DNA of 54,274 nucleotides from an uncultured Christiangramia sp. (GTDB taxonomy: Bacteria; Bacteroidota; Bacteroidia; Flavobacteriales; Flavobacteriaceae). The position numbers and the translations under genes were made by a program. Below the pieces are notes generated by a model, which worked only from the letters and a program-made list of their open reading frames with translations, was not told the DNA's origin and did not search any database. Below, piece after piece: positions 1 through 8,294 of this stretch (positions are counted from its first letter, which is position 1; each line of letters opens with the position of its first letter). The stretch covers positions 1 through 54,274 of the forward strand of contig NZ_CAJWRQ010000006.1 in NCBI RefSeq assembly GCF_913046405.1, read 5' to 3'.

Positions 1-170
1 CCGCTGGAGGAATCGATCTAAAAGAGGTAGATTTTCAAACATTTGAAAGCAAACTACACCCTAATCTATATTTTGCTGGAGAGATTTTGAATATAGACGC
101 AATCACTGGAGGTTTTAATTTTCAGAATGCGTGGACAGGTGGATTTCTTGCTGCAAAGGCTATGAGTTAA
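1..170 (+). CDS. C-terminal end of HI0933/YhiN-type FAD flavoprotein (partial)
   Basis: The frame starting at base 3 is open from the window edge and encodes about 55 residues before TAA at 168-170. It contains NLYFAGEILNIDAITGGFN and then NAWTGGFLAAKAMS, the typical C-terminal FAD-binding end of HI0933-like (YhiN, aminoacetone-oxidase-like) flavoproteins. The sequence shows the FAD-contacting GE.L...G..GG.N...A..TG pattern. The 5' part lies outside the window, so length and start cannot be judged. It converges on the tspO-like gene and overlaps its end by 11 bp. The exact substrate of this family is not settled. Confidence 0.85.
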   Translation, partial: AGGIDLKEVDFQTFESKLHPNLYFAGEILNIDAITGGFNFQNAWTGGFLAAKAMS

Positions 171-639
171 GCCGCCAGATCTCGAAATTAAAAGCAAAGG
201 CCAGAAGAATCCATACCGCATATGGAATAAGCGTATATGCAGCTGTATTACTTACGATCTTAAACCATTTTATGGTGAAAAGTGTAACCACAAACAGCAG
301 TGCCAGATCCAACATCGCCAGGACTGGTTTTTCAAGTGCAAAGAACAGCAGGAACCAGAAACCATTCAGCAATAACTGGAAACCAAAATGGTAAAGTGCT
401 GTTTTCACCCATTTGTGATAGAAACCTTTACTCCAAACGATTCCAGCAGCGACTCCAAGCAACACATACATAAAAAGCCAGATCGAGCTTAAAATATCGT
501 CTTTGACGTAGAACCAGGGTTTTTGCAGGCCTGTATACCAATCTGCCATTCCAGTTTGAATAGCGACCGCACCAAGCAGACCGAAGACAAGACAAATGCC
601 TACCGCAAAAGTGCTTCTTATGAGAAGATTTGTGGTCAT
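160..639 (-). CDS. tspO: TspO/MBR family membrane protein
   Basis: This 159-residue protein matches the TspO/translocator protein family in length and pattern: five hydrophobic segments, an early W-Y-x-x-L-x-KPW block (residues about 33-42), a W..MY..LG..AG segment and a C-terminal tryptophan-rich helix. Family members bind tetrapyrroles and sterol-like ligands in the membrane and modulate stress or porphyrin metabolism. It is transcribed away from the mevalonate genes, with a 95-bp divergent intergenic region. The 3' end overlaps the neighbouring flavoprotein gene by 11 bp in convergent orientation. Nothing in the sequence shows its ligand in this organism. Confidence 0.93.
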   Translation of the reverse strand: MTTNLLIRSTFAVGICLVFGLLGAVAIQTGMADWYTGLQKPWFYVKDDILSSIWLFMYVLLGVAAGIVWSKGFYHKWVKTALYHFGFQLLLNGFWFLLFFALEKPVLAMLDLALLFVVTLFTIKWFKIVSNTAAYTLIPYAVWILLAFAFNFEIWRLNS

Positions 640-710
640 ATCTGGTTGGTTACTCTTACTAAAATAGCAATTTATTTAAAAGGAAACATCTCCATATCTT
701 TACATAAAGT

Positions 711-718
711 TATCTTTG
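711..718 (+). promoter_or_regulatory. Putative Bacteroidota -7 promoter element for mvaD
   Basis: TATCTTTG fits the phylum-specific -7 consensus TAnnTTTG and lies 17 nt before the mvaD ATG. No clear TTTG is seen at the -33 position, so this is a half-supported promoter. Confidence 0.45.
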
Positions 719-734
719 ACAAAAATTTTTCAGA

Positions 735-1817
735 ATGACGCATCAGGAATTTGTGCCCTCTATGTATTCAAAGGAAATAAAGTCGGGCAAGGTGAGCTGG
801 CAATCCCCAAGTAATATAGCACTGGTCAAATACTGGGGTAAAAAGGAACATCAAATCCCTGCAAATCCTTCCATTAGTTTTACGCTAAATCATTGCAGGT
901 CTACCACTAGTCTGGAATTTCAGAAAAAAGAGGATAAATCTGACAGTTTTGAGTTCGATTTCTATTTTGAGGATAAACCTAAAGAAGATTTCAAACCTAA
1001 GATTCAGAAGTTTTTTGAGCGCATTCAGGAATACTGCCCATATTTAAATGATTATAATTTTGTTATAAGAAGTGAAAACAGCTTTCCTCACAGTAGCGGC
1101 ATCGCCTCTTCTGCTTCCGGGATGAGCGCGCTTGCTCTTTGCATTATGGATCTTGAAAGCCAGCTAGATCCTGAAATGAGCGAAGATCACTTCCAAAGAA
1201 AAGCATCTTTCCTGGCAAGACTTGGTTCCGGGAGTGCCTCCAGAAGTATCCAGGGGGATCTTATGATCTGGGGAAAACATAATAAATTTGACAGTTCATC
1301 AGATCTTTTTGCCATTAGATATGAAGATGAATTACATAAAAACTTTCAGAATTTCCAGGACACGATTTTACTTGTAGACAAAGGTGAAAAACAGGTGAGC
1401 AGTACGGTGGGTCATGATCTAATGCATGGACATCCCTTTGCTGAAGAGCGCTTCAAACAAGCTCACGAAAATCTAAGCAAACTGATTCTCGCATTGAAAT
1501 CTGGTGATTATTCAGAATTCATAAAAATCGTGGAAAGTGAAGCATTGACACTTCACGCCATGATGATGAGTAGTCAGCCGTATTTTATTCTTATGAAACC
1601 AAACACACTGGAAATCATCAACAAAATCTGGAAGTTTAGAGAAGATACCAGTATCCCCGCTTGTTTCACCCTGGATGCTGGCGCCAACGTTCATTTACTA
1701 TATCCTGAAGATCACGCTTCTAAAGTTTTAGAGTTCATTAAGAATGAGTTAGTTGCGTATTGTGAGAATGGACACTATATTTGCGACCAGGTTGGGAATG
1801 GAGCAAAAAAATTGTAA
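735..1817 (+). CDS. mvaD: Diphosphomevalonate decarboxylase
   Basis: This 360-residue GHMP-fold protein catalyses ATP-dependent decarboxylation of mevalonate 5-diphosphate to isopentenyl diphosphate in the cytoplasm. Visible marks are the N-terminal SPSNIALVKYWGK block with the NPSISFTL strand, the phosphate-binding HSSGIASSASGMSAL loop near residues 118-132, and GSGSASRS near 163. The start at 735 follows a -7-like element; a second in-frame ATG at residue 10 is possible, because family members often begin close to the SPSNIAL block. It heads a run of isoprenoid genes, 42 bp before a second GHMP kinase, which supports a mevalonate-route assignment. Confidence 0.95.
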   Translation: MTHQEFVPSMYSKEIKSGKVSWQSPSNIALVKYWGKKEHQIPANPSISFTLNHCRSTTSLEFQKKEDKSDSFEFDFYFEDKPKEDFKPKIQKFFERIQEYCPYLNDYNFVIRSENSFPHSSGIASSASGMSALALCIMDLESQLDPEMSEDHFQRKASFLARLGSGSASRSIQGDLMIWGKHNKFDSSSDLFAIRYEDELHKNFQNFQDTILLVDKGEKQVSSTVGHDLMHGHPFAEERFKQAHENLSKLILALKSGDYSEFIKIVESEALTLHAMMMSSQPYFILMKPNTLEIINKIWKFREDTSIPACFTLDAGANVHLLYPEDHASKVLEFIKNELVAYCENGHYICDQVGNGAKKL

Positions 1818-1859
1818 TTTTAACAAGTTTACGGCTACATTTCTGCCTGTTGAACCTGA

Positions 1860-2804
1860 ATGCTTATGAAAGGACCTTTATTTTACTCAAAAATTCTTCT
1901 CTTCGGAGAATACGGGATCATTAAAGATTCCAAAGGTTTATCGATTCCATATAACTTCTATAATGGTGCCCTGAAGTTGTCTGATAATGACACCGAACAG
2001 GCTAAAAAATCGAATACCAATCTGCGTAAGTTTGCTGCTTACCTTGAAGCACTTCAGGAAAACAATCCGGAACTTGTGAAATTTGATATTGAAGCTCTTA
2101 AGGCTGATATTTCCAGCGGAATGTATTTTGATTCAAGTATTCCTCAAGGTTATGGTGTTGGTAGTAGTGGCGCATTAGTTGCCGCTATTTATGATAAATA
2201 TGCCCATGATAAGATCACCGTTCTTGAGAATCTTACCCGGGACAAATTATTAAAGCTAAAAAAGATCTTTGGAGAAATGGAATCGTTTTTCCACGGAAAA
2301 TCTTCAGGACTGGATCCGCTAAATTCATATTTGAGCATACCTATTCTTATTAATTCCAAAGAAAATATTGAACCTGCAGGAATTCCTTCTCAAACCGAAA
2401 ATGGAACTGGAGCTGTATTCTTACTTGACAGTGGAATTACTGGAGATACTGCACCAATGGTGAGTATTTTCATGGAGAATATGAAGCAGGAGCCTTTTAG
2501 AAAAATGCTGAAGGACCAGTTCGTTACTCAAACAGATGCCTGTGTGGATGACTTTTTGAAAGGAGATGTAAAATCGCTTTTCAAGAACGTAAAGAAGCTT
2601 TCTCATACCGTCCTGGATAACTTCAAACCAATGATTCCTGCGCAGTTCCATAAACTGTGGCAAAAAGGGATCGAAACCAATGATTACTACCTGAAACTTT
2701 GTGGGTCTGGTGGTGGAGGTTACATCCTTGGTTTTACTGAAGATATCGAAAAAGCAAGAAAATCGCTTAAAGGATACAACCTGGAAGTAGTTTACAACTT
2801 CTAA
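1860..2804 (+). CDS. GHMP kinase, probable mevalonate kinase
   Basis: This 314-residue kinase has the three GHMP signatures: an N-terminal KILLFGEYGII segment, the ATP loop GYGVGSSGALVAAIY near residues 97-111, and the C-terminal LCGSGGGGYILGF motif. The FGEYG start resembles mevalonate kinases, and the gene follows mvaD by 42 bp and precedes a prenyltransferase by 10 bp, so phosphorylation of mevalonate is the best reading. Phosphomevalonate kinase activity cannot be excluded from sequence alone. The start could also be the methionine two codons downstream (1866). Confidence 0.82.
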   Translation: MLMKGPLFYSKILLFGEYGIIKDSKGLSIPYNFYNGALKLSDNDTEQAKKSNTNLRKFAAYLEALQENNPELVKFDIEALKADISSGMYFDSSIPQGYGVGSSGALVAAIYDKYAHDKITVLENLTRDKLLKLKKIFGEMESFFHGKSSGLDPLNSYLSIPILINSKENIEPAGIPSQTENGTGAVFLLDSGITGDTAPMVSIFMENMKQEPFRKMLKDQFVTQTDACVDDFLKGDVKSLFKNVKKLSHTVLDNFKPMIPAQFHKLWQKGIETNDYYLKLCGSGGGGYILGFTEDIEKARKSLKGYNLEVVYNF

Positions 2805-2814
2805 ACTCAATTTT

Positions 2815-3720
2815 ATGCCAGGGATCGCGAAAAAGCGCCTGCTACTGAAAATACTCAGTTTATTTTCTGTAGTTAGGGGATATAATATATTGGTGGTCGT
2901 CCTTGCGCAGTATTTAACTTCAGCATTTATACTTGCCCCAGATAAACCATTGCGGGAAGTATTTTTAGATGCTAACCTGTTTTTCTTGATCCTGGCTTCC
3001 TCTACTGTGATCGCTTCAGGATATATTATCAACAACTTCTACGATAGCGAAAAAGATCTTATTAATCGTCCCAAAAAAACGATGCTCGACCGGGTGGTTA
3101 GTCAGCGTACAAAATTATCAGTTTATTTTATTCTGAATTTTGCTGCAATCTTTTTTGCCAGTTATGTATCATTCAAAGCGGTGGTATTTTTCAGTATATA
3201 CATCTTCGTGATCTGGTTCTACTCACATCGCCTGAAAAAGATCCTGTTTCTGGGGAATTTAGTCGCTTCCATTCTTGCGATCACTCCATTCTTTGTGATC
3301 TTCGTTTATTATAGAAATTTTGAGACGGTCATATTTATTCATGCCGTATTTCTCTATTTGATGATCCTTATGCGGGAACTTGTAAAAGATCTTGAAAACA
3401 TGCAGGGTGACCTCGCCCAGAATTACAGAACCATACCTCTTGTATTCGGAGAGCGATGGAGCAAATTCTGTCTTGCTGTATGTGCTGTGCTTGCCATCAT
3501 ACCTATTTACCTGTTGATCACTCAATTTCAGACAGGTTACATGAATTATTATTTTTACACTTCACTGCTACTGCTCGGTGTTTTTCTTCTACTCTTATAC
3601 TTCAGTAAAGCCAAGTGGCAATACCTCCTATTACACAATATTTTGAAATTGATCATTGTTGTAGGCGTATTCAGTATTCTGCTTATTGATCTACAGGAAG
3701 TGCTCAACCGGGTTTTTTAG
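2815..3720 (+). CDS. UbiA-family prenyltransferase (geranylgeranylglycerol-phosphate geranylgeranyltransferase-like)
   Basis: This 301-residue membrane protein has about eight hydrophobic segments and the first UbiA aspartate motif as NNFYDSEKDLINRP (residues 73-86); a second aspartate pair is in DLENMQGD near residue 190. UbiA enzymes attach polyprenyl chains to an acceptor. In flavobacteria this gene is usually annotated as a geranylgeranylglycerol-phosphate geranylgeranyltransferase, the archaeal ether-lipid enzyme; other acceptors such as quinone precursors are possible. It is 10 bp downstream of the GHMP kinase, so precursor supply and use are genetically linked. No tail in the sequence identifies the acceptor. 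Confidence 0.82.
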   Translation: MPGIAKKRLLLKILSLFSVVRGYNILVVVLAQYLTSAFILAPDKPLREVFLDANLFFLILASSTVIASGYIINNFYDSEKDLINRPKKTMLDRVVSQRTKLSVYFILNFAAIFFASYVSFKAVVFFSIYIFVIWFYSHRLKKILFLGNLVASILAITPFFVIFVYYRNFETVIFIHAVFLYLMILMRELVKDLENMQGDLAQNYRTIPLVFGERWSKFCLAVCAVLAIIPIYLLITQFQTGYMNYYFYTSLLLLGVFLLLLYFSKAKWQYLLLHNILKLIIVVGVFSILLIDLQEVLNRVF

Positions 3721-3779
3721 GGTAATACCCTCATCTTAAAAGTTTTCTCAAATACTTAGCATCCTCATGCGGGATAACG

Positions 3780-3787
3780 TATCTTTG
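3780..3787 (+). promoter_or_regulatory. Putative -7 promoter element for the pseudouridine synthase
   Basis: TATCTTTG, identical to the element before mvaD, ends 14 nt before the ATG at 3802. This implies a very short leader. The -33 element is not clear. Confidence 0.4.
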
Positions 3788-3801
3788 CAAAAATTTTGGC
3801 A

Positions 3802-4641
3802 ATGAGCAGAAACGATAGATCTACAGGTGGTAAGAATAGTGGTAGACAAGGTGGTGGTACCAGGAAAAAATCTCACGCACGCGGGAATGCTCCGGTAAAG
3901 CCGAAAATGGAGAAGAGTCCGCTTTCCAATACCGAAGGTATTCGTCTTAATAAATATATCGCAAACTCTGGAATTTGTTCCCGTAGAGATGCAGATATGT
4001 ACATTGCTGCAGGAAATGTTACTGTGAACGGGAAGTCTGTTACAGAAATGGGTTATAGGGTAAAACTTGAAGACGATGTTCGTTTTGATGGTCGCCGAAT
4101 CAACCCGGAGAAACCACAATATATACTTCTGAATAAACCTGCTGGATTTTTTGTAACTGGAAACCCTGAAAAAGGTGGTAAAACTGTGATGGAGCTTGTT
4201 TCAAAAGTGACCGATGCCAGAGTTAGTCCGGTAGGTAAATTAGACAATCAGGCCAAGGGTCTCTTGCTATTCACCAATGATGGAACTCTTGCTAAAAAAC
4301 TGGCCAAACCTAAGAACGGAATACGCCAGATCTACCACGTGACGCTTAGTAAAGCTCTTTCCAGGGAAGATCTTGAATCTATCGAAAAAGGTGTTTTCCT
4401 TGAAGGTTCTAAAGTGATCGTGACCAGCATTAGCTTCATTGACGACAAACCTCATACTGAAGTTGGGATCGAACTTTACAGCATTAAGGAACATATTGTA
4501 ACCAGGATCTTTAAGAGCATGGGGTACGATGTAGAAAGCCTGGATCGCGTTGTTTTTGGAGGTCTAACCAAGAAAGATCTATCTCGCGGGCGCACCAGAA
4601 ACCTTACTGAACAGGAGGTTATCAATCTTGGAATGCACTAA
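3802..4641 (+). CDS. rluB: RsuA/RluB-family rRNA pseudouridine synthase
   Basis: This protein isomerises a uridine in rRNA. A basic, glycine- and lysine-rich extension of about 45 residues precedes an S4 RNA-binding domain (RLNKYIANSGICSRRDAD), followed by the catalytic domain with LLNKPAGF and the active-site block VGKLDNQAKGLLLFTNDG, whose aspartate is the nucleophile. ATG at 3802 is preferred over the in-frame TTG at 3796, which would add only two residues. Assignment to RluB rather than RsuA or RluE rests on general similarity. The low-complexity N-terminal extension is common in this phylum. Confidence 0.88.
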   Translation: MSRNDRSTGGKNSGRQGGGTRKKSHARGNAPVKPKMEKSPLSNTEGIRLNKYIANSGICSRRDADMYIAAGNVTVNGKSVTEMGYRVKLEDDVRFDGRRINPEKPQYILLNKPAGFFVTGNPEKGGKTVMELVSKVTDARVSPVGKLDNQAKGLLLFTNDGTLAKKLAKPKNGIRQIYHVTLSKALSREDLESIEKGVFLEGSKVIVTSISFIDDKPHTEVGIELYSIKEHIVTRIFKSMGYDVESLDRVVFGGLTKKDLSRGRTRNLTEQEVINLGMH

Positions 4642-4742
4642 TTCATTTTTTAGCTTTTCTATTTTCATTTTTTAAATACATTTACCACGTCAAAAGTCGG
4701 ATCAATTTCCCTGGCTTCCTGTCGATCTATAGGTAATTGAAT

Positions 4743-4822
4743 AAAGATATCTTTTTATTAGCTGAAAAGCCTTCAGCATTGCAACTCCATGACGATCAGA
4801 TTACTATCGTTACGCAATGGAG
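4743..4822 (+). promoter_or_regulatory. Structured leader upstream of the arginine decarboxylase
   Basis: In the 277-bp gap before speA there is a palindrome AAAGATATCTTT (4743-4754), a hairpin GCTGAA/TTCAGC (4761-4766 with 4772-4777), and a larger hairpin with CTCCAT/ATGGAG (4785-4790 with 4817-4822) enclosing ACGAT/ATCGT (4792-4796 with 4806-4810). CATTGC (4777-4782) can instead pair with GCAATG (4814-4819), competing with the outer stem. None is followed by a T-run, so these are not simple terminators. A short in-frame ORF across 4737-4922 looks accidental. Regulatory function is inference. Confidence 0.4.
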
Positions 4823-4918
4823 CGAGCCTATCTCTTATCTTAACATTAATTTATTAGTCGATCTTTTTGACCCTATCAATTATTATCTAATTTTTAGCTC
4901 TAAAATCATTTACGCAAA

Positions 4919-6322
4919 TTGAATACAAAGTACAGCGATCTCATAGACCAGACTTATTACTTTCCACAGGAAGAATTTTCACTGGAAGGAACACAATTAA
5001 AATTTCATGATATTGATCTTATGAAGCTTGTGGAGCAGTATGGCGCTCCCCTCAAGTTTACATACTTGCCTAAAATATCACAGAATATCAATAGGGCAAA
5101 AGGCTGGTTTCAGGCCGCTCTGGAAAAACATGATTATAAAGGTTCCTATAATTACTGTTATTGCACTAAAAGCTCCCATTTTGAACATGTTCTCAAGGAA
5201 GCTTTAAGAAATGACATACACATTGAAACTTCTTCAGCTTTTGATATTAACATTGTTGAAAAGCTTAAAGCTGCAGGAAAGATATCCAATGATCATTGGG
5301 TAATTTGTAATGGCTTCAAAAGAGATCAATACGTTGAAAACATAAGTAGACTGATCAATAGCGGACACAAAAAGTGTATTCCTGTGATCGATAATTACGA
5401 AGAACTGGATTTACTTTCAGAAAAAGTGGACGGGAAATTCCAGGTAGGAATAAGAATCGCTTCTGAAGAAGAGCCAAAATTCGAATTTTATACCTCAAGA
5501 TTGGGAATTGGATACCAGAACATCGTTCCTTTTTTTCATAAACAACTGAAGGATAACGATCAGGTTGACCTTAAAATGCTACATTTTTTCATTAACACCG
5601 GGATTCGCGATACGGCCTACTACTGGAACGAATTGAATAAATGTTTGAAAGTATACACCAATTTAAAGAAACTATGCCCTAGCCTGGATAGCCTGAACAT
5701 TGGTGGTGGATTTCCTATCAAGAACTCACTGGCATTTGATTATGATTATGCTTATATGGTTGATGAAATCATTAACCAGATCAAACTAACCTGTGAAGAA
5801 GCTGGCGTAGATGTTCCAAATATCTTTACTGAGTTTGGAAGTTTTACTGTTGGTGAAAGTGGCGGTGCGATCTACGAGGTTTTATATCAGAAACAGCAGA
5901 ATGACCGTGAAAAATGGAATATGATCAACTCTTCGTTCATCACTACATTGCCAGATACCTGGGCGATCAGCAAGAAATTCGTCATGCTGGCAGTAAACAG
6001 GTGGAATGATGAGTATGAAAGAGTTTTGCTGGGAGGACTAACCTGCGACAGTGACGATTATTATAATTCTGAACAACATACCAACGCGATCTATCTTCCG
6101 AAGTTTAAAAAAGAGAAACCTTTATATATTGGGTTCTTCAATACCGGTGCATATCAGGATACGATTGGAGGTTTCGGCGGATTACAGCATTGTCTTATTC
6201 CGCAGCCAAAACATATTTTAATCGACCGGGATGAAGATGACACGATCACAACGAAACTTTTCAGCGAACAACAGAACTCTGAAGACATGCTAAGTATTCT
6301 TGGCTATGATAGAAATAATTAA
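4919..6322 (+). CDS. speA: Arginine decarboxylase (PLP, alanine-racemase fold)
   Basis: This 467-residue protein decarboxylates arginine to agmatine in the cytoplasm. It shows the PLP lysine block YCYCTKSSHF with K84, the glycine-rich GGGFPIK loop, and the GGLTCDSDD active-site segment near the C-terminus. The start is taken as TTG (4919), because NTKYSDLI and the following QTYYFPQEEF resemble the usual N-terminus of flavobacterial homologues and no ATG is nearby. It is followed by agmatinase (51-bp gap) and a deoxyhypusine-synthase-like gene, forming a polyamine operon. At 467 residues it is shorter than the E. coli-type SpeA (over 600), as is usual for the flavobacterial form. Confidence 0.9.
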   Translation: MNTKYSDLIDQTYYFPQEEFSLEGTQLKFHDIDLMKLVEQYGAPLKFTYLPKISQNINRAKGWFQAALEKHDYKGSYNYCYCTKSSHFEHVLKEALRNDIHIETSSAFDINIVEKLKAAGKISNDHWVICNGFKRDQYVENISRLINSGHKKCIPVIDNYEELDLLSEKVDGKFQVGIRIASEEEPKFEFYTSRLGIGYQNIVPFFHKQLKDNDQVDLKMLHFFINTGIRDTAYYWNELNKCLKVYTNLKKLCPSLDSLNIGGGFPIKNSLAFDYDYAYMVDEIINQIKLTCEEAGVDVPNIFTEFGSFTVGESGGAIYEVLYQKQQNDREKWNMINSSFITTLPDTWAISKKFVMLAVNRWNDEYERVLLGGLTCDSDDYYNSEQHTNAIYLPKFKKEKPLYIGFFNTGAYQDTIGGFGGLQHCLIPQPKHILIDRDEDDTITTKLFSEQQNSEDMLSILGYDRNN

Positions 6323-6373
6323 AACGATACCTTAACCAACTAATAAACAACTAACTAAACAATTCAATTAGCC

Positions 6374-7249
6374 ATGAGCAAAAAGAATTACGCCGGGATA
6401 CCCGATAAATATGCTCGTATAGACGAAGCAAAAGTGGTATTGATTCCTGTGCCGTATGATGGAACCAGTACCTGGCAAAAAGGAGCCGATAAAGGTCCGG
6501 ACGCATTTTTAGACGCTTCAGAAAATATGGAGCTGTATGATATCGAGACAAATACCGAGGTTTACAAAAAGGGAATCTACCTGGCACCACCGGTGACCGA
6601 GGATTCTTCTCCCGAAAAGATGGTCGAAGCGGTTTACAAAACCACCAAAAACTATATTAAACAGGAGAAATTCGTAACTCTATTCGGAGGTGAACATTCA
6701 GTTTCTATTGGTAGCATCAAAGCTTTTAATGAATCTTTCTCAGACCTTACGGTAGTACAACTGGATGCTCATGCAGATCTAAGACCTGAATACGAAGGTT
6801 CGACCTGCAACCACGCCTGTGCGCTTCATGAAGCCAGTAAGACCACGAATCTTATTCAGGTAGGAATACGCTCCATGGACATTTCAGAAAAAGATCATAT
6901 GGACGAGAATCAGGTATATTTCGCGCATGATCTTTATGAAGACTGGCAGGAAGATGCGATTGGACAAATGACTCCAAACGTGTTTATCACCATAGATCTT
7001 GACGCTTTTGACCCGAGTATCATGCCTTCAACCGGTACTCCGGAGCCAGGCGGATTATTCTGGTATGAAACCCTGGAATTTTTGAAAATGATGTTCAAAA
7101 AAAAGAATGTAGTTGGCTTTGATATCGTAGAACTTTGCCCGGATAAGAAAGAGAAATCTTCTGACTTCCTGGCTGCAAAACTTTATTACAAAATGCTGAG
7201 CTACAAATTTAAATACCAAAATTTCACAGAAGAAGACGAAGATGAGTAA
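6374..7249 (+). CDS. speB: Agmatinase
   Basis: This 291-residue ureohydrolase converts agmatine to putrescine and urea. All manganese ligands are visible: H108 in GGEHS, D131/H133/D135 in DAHAD, and D208/D210 in DLDAFDP, followed by the substrate-loop GTPEPGG. The family length is normal. Its 3' end overlaps the next gene by 8 bp, which suggests translational coupling. Position directly after arginine decarboxylase supports agmatinase rather than arginase. Confidence 0.95.
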   Translation: MSKKNYAGIPDKYARIDEAKVVLIPVPYDGTSTWQKGADKGPDAFLDASENMELYDIETNTEVYKKGIYLAPPVTEDSSPEKMVEAVYKTTKNYIKQEKFVTLFGGEHSVSIGSIKAFNESFSDLTVVQLDAHADLRPEYEGSTCNHACALHEASKTTNLIQVGIRSMDISEKDHMDENQVYFAHDLYEDWQEDAIGQMTPNVFITIDLDAFDPSIMPSTGTPEPGGLFWYETLEFLKMMFKKKNVVGFDIVELCPDKKEKSSDFLAAKLYYKMLSYKFKYQNFTEEDEDE

Positions 7250-8213
7250 AGGACATATTTCCCAATTTATAGAAAAATATTACCTGCATTTTAATGCGGC
7301 GGCGTTAGTAGATGCTGCAAAAGATTACGAAAAACAGCTGCAAGGCGGTTCAAAAATGCTTGTTTCTCTTGCCGGGGCAATGAGTACTGCAGAGATAGGA
7401 AAGATCTTTGCCGAGATGATTCGCCAGGACAAGGTGCATATCGTTTCCTGTACCGGGGCAAACCTGGAAGAGGACGTCATGAATCTTGTAGCACATTCAC
7501 ATTATAAACGAGTTCCAAATTATCGAGACCTTACCGCTCAGGATGAGTGGGATCTATTGGAGAAAGGTCTAAACCGGGTTACAGATACCTGTATTCCTGA
7601 GGAAGAGGCTTTTCGTAGAATTCAGGATCATATTTTTAAGATCTGGAAAGATGCTGAAGAAAAAGGAGAACGTTATTTCCCGCATGAATTTCTGCATAAA
7701 TTATTGTTAAGCGGAGTTATGGAGGAGCATTACGAGATCGACTTAAAAGATTCCTGGATGTATGCTGCTGCGGAAAAGAACCTGCCCATGGTGGTTCCTG
7801 GATGGGAAGATTCTACTTTGGGAAATATCTTCGCTTCATATGTGCTTAAAGGTGAACTGAAGGCCAGCACTATGAAATCTGGAATTGAATATATGACCTT
7901 CCTTGCCGACTGGTATACTGAAAATTCCAAAGATGGAATTGGATTCTTCCAGATTGGTGGTGGTATTGCCGGGGATTTCCCAATTTGCGTGGTTCCAATG
8001 CTTTATCAGGATATGGAGCGTACGGAAACTCCTTTCTGGAGTTATTTCTGCCAGGTATCGGACTCTACAACCAGTTACGGTTCGTACTCCGGAGCTGTTC
8101 CAAATGAGAAAATCACCTGGGGGAAACTTGACATCAACACTCCTAAACATATTATTGAAAGTGATGCGACCATCGTTGCACCGCTCATATTTGCCTATCT
8201 CCTGGATATGTAA
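7242..8213 (+). CDS. Deoxyhypusine-synthase-family protein (polyamine aminobutyl transferase)
   Basis: This 323-residue protein belongs to the deoxyhypusine synthase family, whose members transfer an aminobutyl group from spermidine to a lysine or an amine with NAD. The family's catalytic lysine appears to be kept in KITWGKL (K295), matching the W-G-K block of true DHS, and the NAD-binding GGG segment (IGGGIAGDFPI) is present. Bacteria lack eIF5A, so protein modification is unlikely by default; homospermidine or spermidine-type synthesis fits better, because the gene overlaps agmatinase by 8 bp and follows arginine decarboxylase. The actual product is not known from sequence. Confidence 0.88.
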   Translation: MSKGHISQFIEKYYLHFNAAALVDAAKDYEKQLQGGSKMLVSLAGAMSTAEIGKIFAEMIRQDKVHIVSCTGANLEEDVMNLVAHSHYKRVPNYRDLTAQDEWDLLEKGLNRVTDTCIPEEEAFRRIQDHIFKIWKDAEEKGERYFPHEFLHKLLLSGVMEEHYEIDLKDSWMYAAAEKNLPMVVPGWEDSTLGNIFASYVLKGELKASTMKSGIEYMTFLADWYTENSKDGIGFFQIGGGIAGDFPICVVPMLYQDMERTETPFWSYFCQVSDSTTSYGSYSGAVPNEKITWGKLDINTPKHIIESDATIVAPLIFAYLLDM

Positions 8214-8237
8214 TTAACAAATAATTACCTTACATTG

Positions 8238-8283
8238 AAGCTGCTCAACAGGCGAAATTGCCTAATATTGAGCAGCTTTTCTG
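8238..8283 (+). terminator. Intrinsic terminator of the polyamine operon (nested hairpin)
   Basis: An 11-bp stem, AAGCTGCTCAA (8238-8248) with TTGAGCAGCTT (8268-8278), encloses a second 4-bp stem AGGC/GCCT and is followed by TTCTGTTTTA. It begins 24 bp after the last polyamine gene and ends just before the next gene's start. Confidence 0.8.
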
Positions 8284-8294
8284 TTTTATATTCC

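Noticed and set aside
2421-3035. 204-codon minus-strand ORF across the GHMP kinase and UbiA genes
   Set aside because: Antisense to two recognised enzymes and spans their junction; no family features.
4737-4922. 61-codon ORF upstream of speA
   Set aside because: Starts at TTG, overlaps the speA start, has no recognisable pattern, and covers the inverted repeats; more likely leader RNA.
7242-8213. True deoxyhypusine synthase acting on eIF5A
   Set aside because: No eIF5A exists in bacteria; operon context points to polyamine synthesis instead.
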